Below, in pieces: positions 35,190 to 44,682 of a stretch of DNA of 64,000 bases. Position numbers and translations under genes: made by a program. Source of the DNA: Ignavibacteria bacterium (GTDB taxonomy: Bacteria; Bacteroidota; Ignavibacteria; Ignavibacteriales; SURF-24); the NCBI GenBank assembly GCA_025612245.1, contig JAAXKQ010000002.1, positions 310,001 to 374,000 of the forward strand. The letters run 5' to 3'. The notes beneath the pieces are model-generated. The model saw nothing but the letters and a program-made list of their open reading frames with translations, was not told where the DNA came from and ran no database searches. How positions within the stretch are numbered: position 1 is the first letter of the stretch; the number at the start of each line of letters is the position of its first letter.

Positions 35190-35705
35190 ATGACGAAGCT
35201 ACTTGTGTTATCGGTCTTAAGCGGTCTGCTATTTTCAGTTTTGGGAGGTGATGCTAAAACGTTAAAGGAAGGAGAAAAGGCTCCGGACTTTGTGCTTGAG
35301 GATGCCTACGGGCACAGCTACAAGCTCTCATCTTTCAGGGATAAATCTCCCGTTGTCCTTTATTTTTACCCAAAGGCAGGAACTTCGGGCTGCACAAAGG
35401 AAGCCTGCGGCATAAGGGACGATTTGAGCAAGTTCAAGAAAAACAACATTACGGTCCTGGGTGTCAGCGTGGATTCCAAAGCGGCAATAAAGAAATTCAT
35501 TGATGAGTACCACCTCAATTTTCCCCTTCTTTCAGACGAGGGCAAAAATGTTTCCAAGGACTATGGCGTCTTAAATAAACTTGGCGTGGATAACAGAATA
35601 ACCTTTATAATCGACAAAAAAGGAACGATCAACTCCATAATCCGCAACGTTGACGTAACCACGCATTCAGCCCAGGTTTACAGCATCGCTTCAAAGCTGC
35701 TTTAA
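35190..35705 (+). CDS. Exported peroxiredoxin of the BCP/AhpC-TSA type
   Basis: This 171-residue thioredoxin-fold peroxidase has a signal peptide (LVLSVLSGLLFSVLGG), so it should act outside the cytoplasm. The active site YPKAGTSGCTKEAC has the peroxidatic Cys68 and a resolving Cys73 in the CX4C spacing of the BCP (PrxQ) group. VLGVSVDSKAAIKKFIDEYHLNFPLLSD and the trailing GVDNRITFIIDKKG follow the family. Most BCP proteins are cytoplasmic, so the signal peptide is the unusual point. It should reduce peroxides or lipid hydroperoxides in the periplasm using a thiol donor not seen here. Confidence 0.9.
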   Translation: MTKLLVLSVLSGLLFSVLGGDAKTLKEGEKAPDFVLEDAYGHSYKLSSFRDKSPVVLYFYPKAGTSGCTKEACGIRDDLSKFKKNNITVLGVSVDSKAAIKKFIDEYHLNFPLLSDEGKNVSKDYGVLNKLGVDNRITFIIDKKGTINSIIRNVDVTTHSAQVYSIASKLL

Positions 35706-35721
35706 GCAGCGTTTTTATAGG

Positions 35722-35757
35722 CCTGCCCCGGAAAAGAGACTCCACAGCCGGGGCAGG
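35722..35757 (+). terminator. GC-rich hairpin after the peroxiredoxin gene
   Basis: CCTGCCCCGG (35722-35731) and CCGGGGCAGG (35748-35757) form a perfect 10-bp stem with a 16-base loop. No T-run follows; it is a probable terminator or transcript end. Confidence 0.65.
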
Positions 35758-35917
35758 AGAAGCTCCTTCCCTTGCTATTATGCCCTATTTGGCGTATCTT
35801 TTGCTTATTCCAGCCCCCCATAGTAGAGTAATGCAATAATGCCGGTTTGCACTGGAGGGGGGACATGTCCGGAAAATAATTTATTTACATACAATCCCAT
35901 CTGGGAGAAATCCTTTT

Positions 35918-38686
35918 ATGGATATGAGCCATACCGAAACAATTTCCAGGAATGACAATTCCCTGGAAAAAGGGGAATTACTCACTCTGCTTGAGAATCT
36001 TATAGATCCTTTTGCCTTAATCGTTCCAGAAGTTAATTCAGTGGAAAATAAAAAGAGGCTGATAGTTTCTTTTTCCAATGAGGCAGCTGCAAAGCATCTC
36101 GGGCTGGAGCAGATAAAAGGAAAAGATTTTATGGAGTTGTTCCCTGAAAAGCATAATGTGAGGTTAATTGGGGCAATTCATGAAGTGCTGGAAAAGCATG
36201 TGCCCGCAAAAATTACTTCAATGCCATATAAAACAAATACAGGACGGGAAAGGGGCCGCCTAGACGTTAGTATCTCGCCATTCGATAAAGGAATTGCGCT
36301 TTGCTGGAAAGAAAGCATATCAGTGACCAAAAAGAATGAGGAGCTCCTTCAGACGCTTGAGCGCGAGCGTGCTTGGTTCAATTCCGTGATGGCCCAGATG
36401 CCTTCAGGCGTTTCAATTGCCGAAGCTCCTTCGGGAAGGCTGCTCTACCACAATGAGCAGGGTATAAGGCTGATCAGGCATCCATTGCTCCCGTCGGATG
36501 ACTATACGGGATACGTAAAGTATGGTGCGATGCATGATGCCGAGACACCGTATGCTTTGGAGGAATATCCTATGGTCAGGGCCATAAAAGGTGAAGCGGT
36601 TCTGGGAGAGGAAGTTCTCTACAGAAGAGGTGACGGGACATTTACCTACCTTTCAATTAATGCGGCGCCTGTTAAGAATGCTGACGGCGAGATTATTGCT
36701 GCAGTAAGCACATTTGACGACATTAGTGAAAAAAAACGGGCTGAAGCTGAAATTGAGGAAAGCAAGCGTATACTGGATGCCCTCATGGAGTTTGTGCCCG
36801 AAGGCATTACAATTGCAGACTCCCAGGCTGTAAACATACGCATGGTCAGTCGCTATGGCGAAGAGAAGCTTGGCGGCGCCCACGGGGGCCTGACGGCCGG
36901 CGCGGTTGCAGAAAAGTGGAAGGTCTTTTACCCTGATGGAGTTACTGAAATGCCGGCAGAAAACCTGCCCCTGGTACGTGCTGTTAAAAATGGTGAAGAG
37001 GTGATTGATGCCGAACTGATACAGGTTAACTCCAGGGGTCAGGCTATGCACTTATTGTGCAATGCCGCTCCTATAAGATCCCGGCAGGGGGAAGTAACAG
37101 GAGGCATTGTTGCATGGAGGGACATAACCGAGCGCAAAAATGCTGAAGAGGCGCTGCGCGAGAGTGAAAGGCGCTTTAAGGAGCTTGCAGAAACGCTTGA
37201 GATTGAACGCGCAAAACTGGCGGCAATTATTGAGAATCTTCCGGCAGGCGTTGGAGTAAGCGACCCGTTCGGAAAGGTTATTTCGCTGAACAGAACAGGC
37301 TTGGTAATGCACGGTTCACGCTCCGAAGAGTTTACCAGCATGGATGTTGATGAGTACATGAGGGAGTTTGATCTTTTCTACACAAACGGAAAGATAATGC
37401 CTGTTGAGGAATGGCCGGTCTTAAGGGCCGTTAAAGGTGAGTTTGTAAAGAACTATGAACTAAGGCTGCATCATAAGAAAAACGGTTATGAAAGGATACT
37501 TTCCTATAGCGTCGATCCTGTTTACAACAGTCAGGGCGAGGTTGTACTGATAATATTTGTTATTGTGGACATCACGGAAAGGAAGCAGGCGGAGGAATCT
37601 CTGGAACTTGCACTGCAGCACCTGAAGTTTCACGTAGAGAATTCCCCACTGGCAGTTGTTGAATTCAATAACGATTATCAGGTAACAAGCTGGTCGGGAA
37701 AAGCTGAAGAGATATTTGGCTGGAGGGCTGAAGAGGTACTGGGCAAAAAAATCAGCGATTTCAAATGGGTGCATGATGAGGATGCAAAGAGAGTGGCTGA
37801 ACTTAGTTCTGCAATGTTTGCCTCTCAAAAAACCAGCAATATTCATACGAACCGGAATTACCGCAAGGATGGTTCTATAATTACGTGCGAATGGTACAAT
37901 TCGGCGCTCGTGGATTCAGAGGGAAATCTGGTCTCTGTTCTTTCACTGGTACTGGACATTACACAAAGAGAAAACACACTGCAGCAGCTAGAGGAGACGC
38001 TGAAAAACCTTGAGCGATCGAACCGCGAACTGGAGCAGTTTGCCTATGTGGCTTCGCACGACCTGCAGGAGCCTCTTAGAATAATATCAAATTATACTCA
38101 GATGCTTTCAAGAAGGTACAAGGATAAAATTGATGAAAGGGCGAACCAGCTTATTGAATTTATAATTGAGGGCTCCATGAGGATGAAAGCGCTCATAGAG
38201 GATCTGCTTTCTTTCTCGCGCATCACAACCAAAGGTGAGAACCGTACACTTACCGACCTGAATCTTGTAATGCAGAATGTAATGGATGACCTGAAGGTGA
38301 CAATTGAAGAAAATAATGCGAGAATTAACTTTGGCGTGCTTCCGGTAATAAATGCCGATACTACACAGATACGGCAGGTGTTTCAGAACCTCATTTCAAA
38401 TGCAATCAAATTCAGGGGAATGGATGATCCGGAGATCAGTATTGGCGCCGAAAGGAAGGAAAAGCAGTGGTGTTTCTCGGTTAAAGACAATGGAATTGGG
38501 ATTGCTCGCGAGTTTTTTGACAAGATATTTATAATATTCCAAAGGCTGCACGACAGGGAGGCATACCCGGGGACAGGAATCGGTCTGGCAATCTGCAAAA
38601 GAATAGTGGAACACCACGGAGGAAATATCAGGGTGGAATCCGAGGAAGGGAAAGGTTCAACTTTTTATTTCACAATTCCGGCATAA
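35918..38686 (+). CDS. Multi-PAS sensor histidine kinase
   Basis: This 922-residue kinase has no transmembrane segment, so it should be cytoplasmic. Five PAS units can be counted at about 20-140, 150-275, 280-420, 430-560 and 565-690, several of them ending in the PAC pattern DITERK. A coiled coil (NLERSNRELEQF) leads to the dimerisation and phosphoacceptor helix FAYVASHDLQEPL, with His714. The ATP domain has the N box NLISNAIKF, the G1 box VKDNGIGI and the G2 box PGTGIGLAI. GGGAG precedes the ATG. No response regulator is next to it, and it ends without a receiver domain, so its partner must be elsewhere. The sensed signal is unknown. Confidence 0.95.
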   Translation: MDMSHTETISRNDNSLEKGELLTLLENLIDPFALIVPEVNSVENKKRLIVSFSNEAAAKHLGLEQIKGKDFMELFPEKHNVRLIGAIHEVLEKHVPAKITSMPYKTNTGRERGRLDVSISPFDKGIALCWKESISVTKKNEELLQTLERERAWFNSVMAQMPSGVSIAEAPSGRLLYHNEQGIRLIRHPLLPSDDYTGYVKYGAMHDAETPYALEEYPMVRAIKGEAVLGEEVLYRRGDGTFTYLSINAAPVKNADGEIIAAVSTFDDISEKKRAEAEIEESKRILDALMEFVPEGITIADSQAVNIRMVSRYGEEKLGGAHGGLTAGAVAEKWKVFYPDGVTEMPAENLPLVRAVKNGEEVIDAELIQVNSRGQAMHLLCNAAPIRSRQGEVTGGIVAWRDITERKNAEEALRESERRFKELAETLEIERAKLAAIIENLPAGVGVSDPFGKVISLNRTGLVMHGSRSEEFTSMDVDEYMREFDLFYTNGKIMPVEEWPVLRAVKGEFVKNYELRLHHKKNGYERILSYSVDPVYNSQGEVVLIIFVIVDITERKQAEESLELALQHLKFHVENSPLAVVEFNNDYQVTSWSGKAEEIFGWRAEEVLGKKISDFKWVHDEDAKRVAELSSAMFASQKTSNIHTNRNYRKDGSIITCEWYNSALVDSEGNLVSVLSLVLDITQRENTLQQLEETLKNLERSNRELEQFAYVASHDLQEPLRIISNYTQMLSRRYKDKIDERANQLIEFIIEGSMRMKALIEDLLSFSRITTKGENRTLTDLNLVMQNVMDDLKVTIEENNARINFGVLPVINADTTQIRQVFQNLISNAIKFRGMDDPEISIGAERKEKQWCFSVKDNGIGIAREFFDKIFIIFQRLHDREAYPGTGIGLAICKRIVEHHGGNIRVESEEGKGSTFYFTIPA

Positions 38687-38865
38687 ATTGGCACTGGCAA
38701 GGGGAGGAAGGAATGATGAATAATTTGTAACATATCTTTAAACAGGCAAACACTTGCCTTTACTTCATAATCCAACGTTACCTTTAGAGAATTATGTTCG
38801 GAATTGAGCGGAAAAATCTTAGTTTTACCTGAAACATAAAAATATTTATTCAAGCTGTAACTATC

Positions 38866-40950
38866 ATGAGAACTTTTCGCTTATTTTCGCTTTTATCTCT
38901 GACTGCATTTTCAATTACTTCAGCTCTTATTGCACAGGCAAACACGGGCAGGCTGCAGGGGTTTATTAAAAGCCCATTTTTTAATGAACAGATTCTGAAC
39001 CTTTCATTAAGTCCTGAAGTCAGAATCCAGATAAACGTCCCTTCGGAAAGTGATTTTGACGTTAATAAACCGACGGAACTTATTTTCTTTGCGCTTCCCA
39101 ACGGCAATACCATTGAGCAGACAATTGGTAAAGCTGTAAAGGAAGGAGATGACTGGCATTTCGACATACAGCACATAGGTGCACAGGCAAGATTTCTACG
39201 GAGGCGTGCTAAAGAATATAACGTTGTATTAGTTTACCTGCAGACGGAAATGAAAAGCTGGCCTTCCTGGAGAAGTAAACATCCGGATAATGCGTCTCTT
39301 GTAAAAAATATTGTCGATTCGGTAAAAAGCATCTTTAAGAACTTTGATCCCTTCGTTGTCCTTACGGGCCACAGCGGTGGAGGCGGCTTTACCTTCAGCT
39401 TTATGAATGCTGCGGACTCAATTCCGGATATGGTTGAGAGGATTTCTTTTCTTGACAGTGACTACAATTACGAGGATTCTTATGGCAAAAAGCTGCTCGG
39501 GTGGCTTAAATCCTCAGACAAGCATTTTTTAAGCGTCATTGCCTATAACGACAGCATAGCTCTTTATAACGGCAAACCTTTTGTAAGTCCCACCGGGGGC
39601 ACGTGGTACAGGAGCAAAATGATGCAGAAGTACCTTTCGCAGTTTTTCAGCTTCAAACTTGAGACTGATACCTCATTTATAAAATATACGGCTCTTAACG
39701 GAAGAATTAAATTCATTCTGAAGGAAAATCCCGGCAGACAAATTTATCATACGGTGCAGGTGGAGCGGAACGGGTTTATTGAAGGCATGCTTTCAGGAAC
39801 CCCTTATGAGGAACAGGGTTACCGATACTTTGGTCAAAGGGCATATTCCTCCTTTATTCAGCCGGAGGTATATATAACCCGTCAGCTCGGCTTTCCGCAG
39901 AGGCCTGCAAATGCACTTACGGGGTCAGCCTTTATGCAGAAAGTAGAGTACATGACCTTTGAGCAGAGGGAGTCTGAGATATATAATGAAATTTCAAGGG
40001 GCAATATTCCTGATTTCCTGAGAAATATGGTGACCATCAGGACCACATTAAAGGATGTCTCAGGCATTTCGCACTCAGTAAGCTATGATGTTACGCCTGA
40101 TTACCTGGCTATTGGAAGCAACAGCGATTTTTGCCGCATACCTATGGGTCCGCTTACGGCGCAGAGGCTTGCAGACATTTCAGGGACAACCATGCCGACG
40201 AGTAAACTCGTCGACGATATTTATGTCCACTGTGAAACAAAGCTTGCTCCCGTCAGCTATTATCCGGTGGGCAATGCAAACGAAATGGTTTCGAAGTTTG
40301 TTGAGCACAACCAGGCAATTGAAGCCGGGAGGATGGCATCAGGAGGAATGCCAGGCGCTTTGACAGGGGGAATAAAAAAGGATGTCGTAATCAGCAACAA
40401 GATTACCGATCCGGCCAGGCCGCATCACGTAGTTATTTACGGCTGGCATAAGCTGGACGGGGTTCCAATACAGCCTCTAACGAATATTCATGCGGATTAT
40501 TATGTAGACTACAGCCACGGCATCCGGCTTTTGAATTCCGACATCATAATAGATGGAATAAGCCATAAGGCAGGGGACATATTGAAAGATCCCCTGCTTT
40601 ACAGCATACTAAGCAATGAAACTGCCCCGATGACGCAGGCTTCATATTTCAGTACGATTAGTGGTGCGCCGGTAGTTAAGGCTCCCGGCGGTTATGCGCT
40701 TTTTCAGAATTATCCCAATCCTTTTAATCCAACGACCATCATTTCCTATCAGATCCCGGAGGCTTCGGAAGTGGAAATAAAAATAATTGATGCTTTAGGC
40801 CGGGAGGTTGCCAATCTGGCAGACACAGTAATGCCTGCAGGGCATCACGAAATCCCTTTTAATGCGGGGAATCTTCCCGGTGGAATATATTTCTGCCGGT
40901 TTAAGGCGGGCAGCTACCTGGAAACCCGGAAGCTGGTACTGCTGAAATAA
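38866..40950 (+). CDS. T9SS-exported alpha/beta-hydrolase-like protein with an unassigned C-terminal domain
   Basis: This 694-residue protein has a signal peptide (LLSLTAFSITSALIAQ). Residues of about 50-300 look like an alpha/beta hydrolase: VLTGHSGGGG places the nucleophile at Ser170, preceded by strand FDPFVVLTG. A second region, about 390-600, has its own signatures (DYLAIGSNSDFCRIPMGPLT, HHVVIYGWHKLDGVPIQPL and DYYVDYSHGIRLL), which I recall from bacterial proteins of unknown function but cannot name. The last 80 residues are a T9SS type A tail (FQNYPNPFNPTTIISY). The C-terminal unit might itself be a catalytic or binding domain. Substrate unknown; surface location inferred. Confidence 0.75.
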   Translation: MRTFRLFSLLSLTAFSITSALIAQANTGRLQGFIKSPFFNEQILNLSLSPEVRIQINVPSESDFDVNKPTELIFFALPNGNTIEQTIGKAVKEGDDWHFDIQHIGAQARFLRRRAKEYNVVLVYLQTEMKSWPSWRSKHPDNASLVKNIVDSVKSIFKNFDPFVVLTGHSGGGGFTFSFMNAADSIPDMVERISFLDSDYNYEDSYGKKLLGWLKSSDKHFLSVIAYNDSIALYNGKPFVSPTGGTWYRSKMMQKYLSQFFSFKLETDTSFIKYTALNGRIKFILKENPGRQIYHTVQVERNGFIEGMLSGTPYEEQGYRYFGQRAYSSFIQPEVYITRQLGFPQRPANALTGSAFMQKVEYMTFEQRESEIYNEISRGNIPDFLRNMVTIRTTLKDVSGISHSVSYDVTPDYLAIGSNSDFCRIPMGPLTAQRLADISGTTMPTSKLVDDIYVHCETKLAPVSYYPVGNANEMVSKFVEHNQAIEAGRMASGGMPGALTGGIKKDVVISNKITDPARPHHVVIYGWHKLDGVPIQPLTNIHADYYVDYSHGIRLLNSDIIIDGISHKAGDILKDPLLYSILSNETAPMTQASYFSTISGAPVVKAPGGYALFQNYPNPFNPTTIISYQIPEASEVEIKIIDALGREVANLADTVMPAGHHEIPFNAGNLPGGIYFCRFKAGSYLETRKLVLLK

Positions 40951-41064
40951 ATGCAAAAAACGTTTAATTAAATTGTTACGGACCGGACTAAGAAAGTAAG
41001 AAAAAATCAGAGAAAGCAAAAAATAATTGCGCTTGCCATGAGAATTTACTAAGTTCGACATACC
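40951..41064. other. Intergenic stretch before the relic gene
   Basis: No gene and no clear terminator are seen. Together with 41222-41590, which is also empty apart from a hairpin ATCTGC/GCAGAT at 41533-41551, it flanks the relic at 41103. Confidence 0.5.
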
Positions 41065-41083
41065 AAAAGTTACACTAACTTTT
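41065..41083. promoter_or_regulatory. Perfect inverted repeat, operator-like
   Basis: AAAAGTTA (41065-41072), CAC, TAACTTTT (41076-41083) is a perfect 8-bp inverted repeat 20 bases before the relic start. It could be an operator or a small hairpin. Confidence 0.35.
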
Positions 41084-41102
41084 ACAAAATTACGGGGTGT
41101 AT

Positions 41103-41221
41103 ATGAAATGGTTCCGTCGAATTTCAATTCTGTTTTTCTTCTCATTATTTCCTTTATATCCTGCAACATATTTACAGATACAGATTTCTTAATTATGACG
41201 CATGGATTGATTATTGATTGA
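41103..41221 (+). pseudogene. Frameshifted relic of the small secreted protein that follows
   Basis: The frame from ATG 41103 encodes a signal-peptide-like start (MKWFRRISILFFFSLFPLYP) and stops after 29 codons. The overlapping frame then reads FTDTDFL before a TGA at 41219-41221. The next intact gene begins MKSFYRFAVLAFFSLIFLTS...FADTDFF, with the same spacing between the Met and the F-x-DTDF motif. The upstream bases also match (ACAAAA, GG-GTG, ATGAAAT). This indicates a duplicated copy broken by a frameshift and truncated. Confidence 0.55.
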
Positions 41222-41590
41222 ACTGACAATCCGATAAGGCAGGAAAGTGTTACAATTATCCATAGTGATGTTATCCCCTGCCTGAGGATCCGGCAATGAA
41301 GTTTATTCGTATGGGTGCCGGTAAAAGACATTCTATAGAAATGAGGTACCTGTAACCGGTGTTACGGTATTCTAAACCGTTCTTTATTCTTATGAAGCTG
41401 AACTATTGATAATGATTAACTTGCCAGGTAAGAACAGAGATTATTGAAGGCATTGCGGCTTTAACAGGCCGAAAGTTACCACACGCCATTATTCTTACCT
41501 AAGCAACAGTGAGTTTTGAGCATTGTTAATTTATCTGCTGTGAAAGCAGATTATTATAAACAAAAAACAATCACAAAACATGGAGTGAAC

Positions 41591-42070
41591 ATGAAATCGT
41601 TCTATCGTTTCGCAGTTCTGGCTTTCTTTTCGCTTATTTTTCTGACATCAGGAAATGTTTTTGCTGATACCGATTTTTTCAGTGTGTATTGTGCTCGCCA
41701 TGCAAACGCTTACGCGTATTTAGATGCCCCGGTTGAATTATATCATACAGTTACTTACACCGAATGGTTTATGGCAGGAGGTGCAAGTGAAGGTGTGGAG
41801 TTCCATCTTTCTGCAACTTATGATGAATATCCAAACGTAGTTTATCCCTGGGGATTAGAAGTATATGTAAATGGTGTATCGGTAATTAATACAACTTTCA
41901 GCCAAAATAGCAATCTTGATCAGAATATACATGTCCATGCAGGAGATGTTATAAGGGTTATAGTTACTCCAAGCGATTGCTTTATGATAGATGCTCAAAA
42001 AGCAGCCGCCACAAACGGAGCCCTGGTTCCTGGGATAATTGCATCAACAACTGTGCATTTCGGACTTTAG
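41591..42070 (+). CDS. Small secreted protein of unknown function
   Basis: I choose ATG 41591 because GGAGTG precedes it and the signal peptide (MKSFYRFAVLAFFSLIFLTS...VFA) begins there; the product is 159 residues. The mature protein starts DTDFFSVYCARHANAYAYL and is predicted all-beta with only two cysteines, one in YCARH and one in PSDCF, which could form a disulfide. HVHAGDVIRVIVTPSDCF resembles the closing strands of an Ig-like or jelly-roll sandwich. No sorting tail, lipobox or known motif is present. A decayed copy lies just upstream, so this gene family has duplicated here. Confidence 0.6.
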   Translation: MKSFYRFAVLAFFSLIFLTSGNVFADTDFFSVYCARHANAYAYLDAPVELYHTVTYTEWFMAGGASEGVEFHLSATYDEYPNVVYPWGLEVYVNGVSVINTTFSQNSNLDQNIHVHAGDVIRVIVTPSDCFMIDAQKAAATNGALVPGIIASTTVHFGL

Positions 42071-42232
42071 TATTTAATTAAAAATGGATTTACCGGAAGC
42101 TGTCCTAAATTATTTTGGGGCAGCTTCCATTAGATTTACATAGCTCTTTCTATAGCAAAGTGACGCATACTGAAATCAGGTTTAATAAATTTTAGAATAT
42201 TTGTGGCTAGCAGATCATATGATGAGTTTTTT

Positions 42233-44638
42233 ATGAAGTTTAATCCTGTCCTAATATTCATAATCGCTATAATTGTTATTATACTGCCAGATTACCGCAT
42301 TCAAATTTTAGCCCAGTCGAAAAGTGAAAAAAATATCCGGTGTGCCATAAAAGGGGTTGTACGGGACAGCCTCTCGGGAAAGCCGGTGGAAATTGCAAAC
42401 ATTACTGCAATATTTCTGGAAGACACCGCCAAAGTATACGGCGCTGTTTCTGCAGAAAATGGCGGATTCGAACTGACCAACCTTCATCCGGGAGAATATG
42501 AGGTAAGAATATCGCACCTGGGATACAGGACGAGGAGGAGGAGGAGAGTAAATCTGGTGCCAGGTAGTAATAACCTTGATCTTGGAACAGTACTTTTAAG
42601 CCAGGAGAGCATTACACTTGATGACATAACGGTTACGGCTTCCAAACCACCGGTTATCTTTGACATTAACAAAGTTGTTCTGAACCCGCGCCTGGAAAAT
42701 GGAAATAATGCGCTGGAACAGCTGGAAAATGCTCCTTTTGTCAATGTTAACTTTGATGGGCAGATGAGCATCGGGGGGATGAATGCAATAGAAATTTATA
42801 TCGACGGGCGGCCTGCAGCAATGTACGGCATTCGGCAAACCGATGACCTCCGTAGTGTCTTTTTTTCTGAGATAGACAGGATTGAAATAATTACAGGTCC
42901 CACCCCGGAATTCCCTGACGGTTCATTCAAAGGGATCGTAAATATTGTTACCAAGAAAGGGTTAAGCGACAAATACTCGGCACACATTGGCGGCGGAGTA
43001 ACCTCGAAAAGGAATTTATATGCTGATACAGATGTATCAGTATCTCTAAAGTCACTTATTGTCAGGGGCGGTTACCGCAATTCCTACTCAAGATTCTCTC
43101 AATCTTCTTCGGTAATTAAGCAATATGACCTGGATAACAAAAGCACTCTTCTGGAGCAGGTATTTAATGCCGAACGGAAAAATTCATCGAACAACGGGAA
43201 TATAAATATTCTTTTCATGCCAAATGAATATAGCAGTCTGAGCAATAACGTACAATATAGTTCTTCTTTGGGCAGAAATAACAGCATTGAGGATGGGCAT
43301 TACTATGAAAGTAACAGCACCTATAAAAAGAACGTAACCGGGAGGAATGACAATAAGTCCTTTAATTACTTGTTTTCTTATTCTGGAATGTTCAAAAATA
43401 AAATGACACTTGACGCAGGGTTTTCATATAGCAGAGGTTCAACTGATTTTGAAAATAATGTTCAGCAAAGCAACTTTCCAACACTGCAAGCCGAAAGTTC
43501 TGCGGCTACAAACACATTGTTAGGGGATAATAACAACACGTATTCAACTGATATATGCGGGAGATTTCCATTATCTTCCGGCCTGAAAATGTTTCTTTCA
43601 CTCAACAATAAGTACGTCCTTGTTAAAAGAAATACCAGCTACTTAAATTCAATTGAGGAATACTCCCCGGAAAGCGCAGGCAATCCTCCGGAAGTAAACT
43701 ACAGGAACAATGAAGGAATCGTCTCTATAGGACTGGATGGCGTACTCGGGAAGTTCAATTATTCGGGAAGTGTCTCAATCATGAATTATCTGATGAAGAA
43801 TACGATTGGACTAAATAATTATGAGTATAATAGTATCAGCATAGATCCTGTTCTGGGTCTTGGCATGGGTATAGCGCAATTCAGCCGTGTTAATTTAGGA
43901 TACTCCTACAGAAGCTGTAACCCAAGTAATGAACAAATCTCGCCTTTTGTAATTAATACCGATTCAACAAATATTATACTGGGAAATCCCCAGCTAAAAC
44001 CGTACAGAATTCACAATCTTACTTTAAACTATAATCAAATGCTGGGTGAATCTTTTTTTATGATTAGTGCCAATTATTACAATTCAATTGGCATTATCGA
44101 ACCCATTACTGAACTTATTACACCATTTGTGACAACGACAATAAACCGGAATATAGGCTCCTCCATAAGATATGAAACAATGCTAAGCGGCAGGACAAGA
44201 ATATTTAATGCGCTGGATTTGCAGCCATCGGTAACTTATTCGAAGAACAAGTATAAAAGCGCTTACACCGCAAATGAAAGCAACTCATGGTTTTCATCAT
44301 TGTCAATTGGCTCATCTTTGCGGTTTCTTAAGGTGCAGATGGATCTGAACTATTCATCGCCTACGGCAACAGCCCAGTCCAGATATAAAGCATTATTCTA
44401 CTGCAGTGCCTCAGTGAGAGGAAAATTGTTTGATAACAACCTGAACATTTCGCTAAGGGTAAGAGACATATTTAATAGTATGCAAAGGAATTATGACATG
44501 AATGGCAGGGGCATTTCTGTAAAAAACACGATGCATGAAGTATCGCGTGTATTCTCTCTGGATGTGAGTTACTTATTTCAAAGTAAAGCCTCATCGGAAC
44601 CAAGCGGTAAAACGGCCCGCCCCATTGATGATTTTTGA
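42233..44638 (+). CDS. Outer-membrane beta-barrel protein with CarboxypepD_reg and TonB-plug domains
   Basis: The product is about 801 residues from ATG 42233 (a GTG at 42203 would add ten). A signal peptide (LIFIIAIIVIILPDYRIQILAQ) is followed by a carboxypeptidase-like regulatory domain (CAIKGVVRDSLSGKPVEIAN ... SHLGYRTRRRRR), a plug-like part (VNFDGQMSIGGMNAIEIYID, then IDRIEIITGPTPEFPDGSFK) and a long barrel (about 250-790) of the outer-membrane beta-barrel family 3. The product resembles TonB-linked receptors of Bacteroidota. An RRRRR run is unusual at the domain edge. No SusD or TonB partner is adjacent. Ligand unknown. The RBS is weak for either start. Confidence 0.82.
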   Translation: MKFNPVLIFIIAIIVIILPDYRIQILAQSKSEKNIRCAIKGVVRDSLSGKPVEIANITAIFLEDTAKVYGAVSAENGGFELTNLHPGEYEVRISHLGYRTRRRRRVNLVPGSNNLDLGTVLLSQESITLDDITVTASKPPVIFDINKVVLNPRLENGNNALEQLENAPFVNVNFDGQMSIGGMNAIEIYIDGRPAAMYGIRQTDDLRSVFFSEIDRIEIITGPTPEFPDGSFKGIVNIVTKKGLSDKYSAHIGGGVTSKRNLYADTDVSVSLKSLIVRGGYRNSYSRFSQSSSVIKQYDLDNKSTLLEQVFNAERKNSSNNGNINILFMPNEYSSLSNNVQYSSSLGRNNSIEDGHYYESNSTYKKNVTGRNDNKSFNYLFSYSGMFKNKMTLDAGFSYSRGSTDFENNVQQSNFPTLQAESSAATNTLLGDNNNTYSTDICGRFPLSSGLKMFLSLNNKYVLVKRNTSYLNSIEEYSPESAGNPPEVNYRNNEGIVSIGLDGVLGKFNYSGSVSIMNYLMKNTIGLNNYEYNSISIDPVLGLGMGIAQFSRVNLGYSYRSCNPSNEQISPFVINTDSTNIILGNPQLKPYRIHNLTLNYNQMLGESFFMISANYYNSIGIIEPITELITPFVTTTINRNIGSSIRYETMLSGRTRIFNALDLQPSVTYSKNKYKSAYTANESNSWFSSLSIGSSLRFLKVQMDLNYSSPTATAQSRYKALFYCSASVRGKLFDNNLNISLRVRDIFNSMQRNYDMNGRGISVKNTMHEVSRVFSLDVSYLFQSKASSEPSGKTARPIDDF

Positions 44639-44682
44639 GGTTTGAAATAATTTATTTTCCCGGCATACTGCAGGTATTCATG

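Noticed and set aside
40795-41331. 178-codon minus-strand ORF
   Set aside because: It overlaps the T9SS hydrolase tail and the relic on the opposite strand, with no signal, RBS or recognisable domain.
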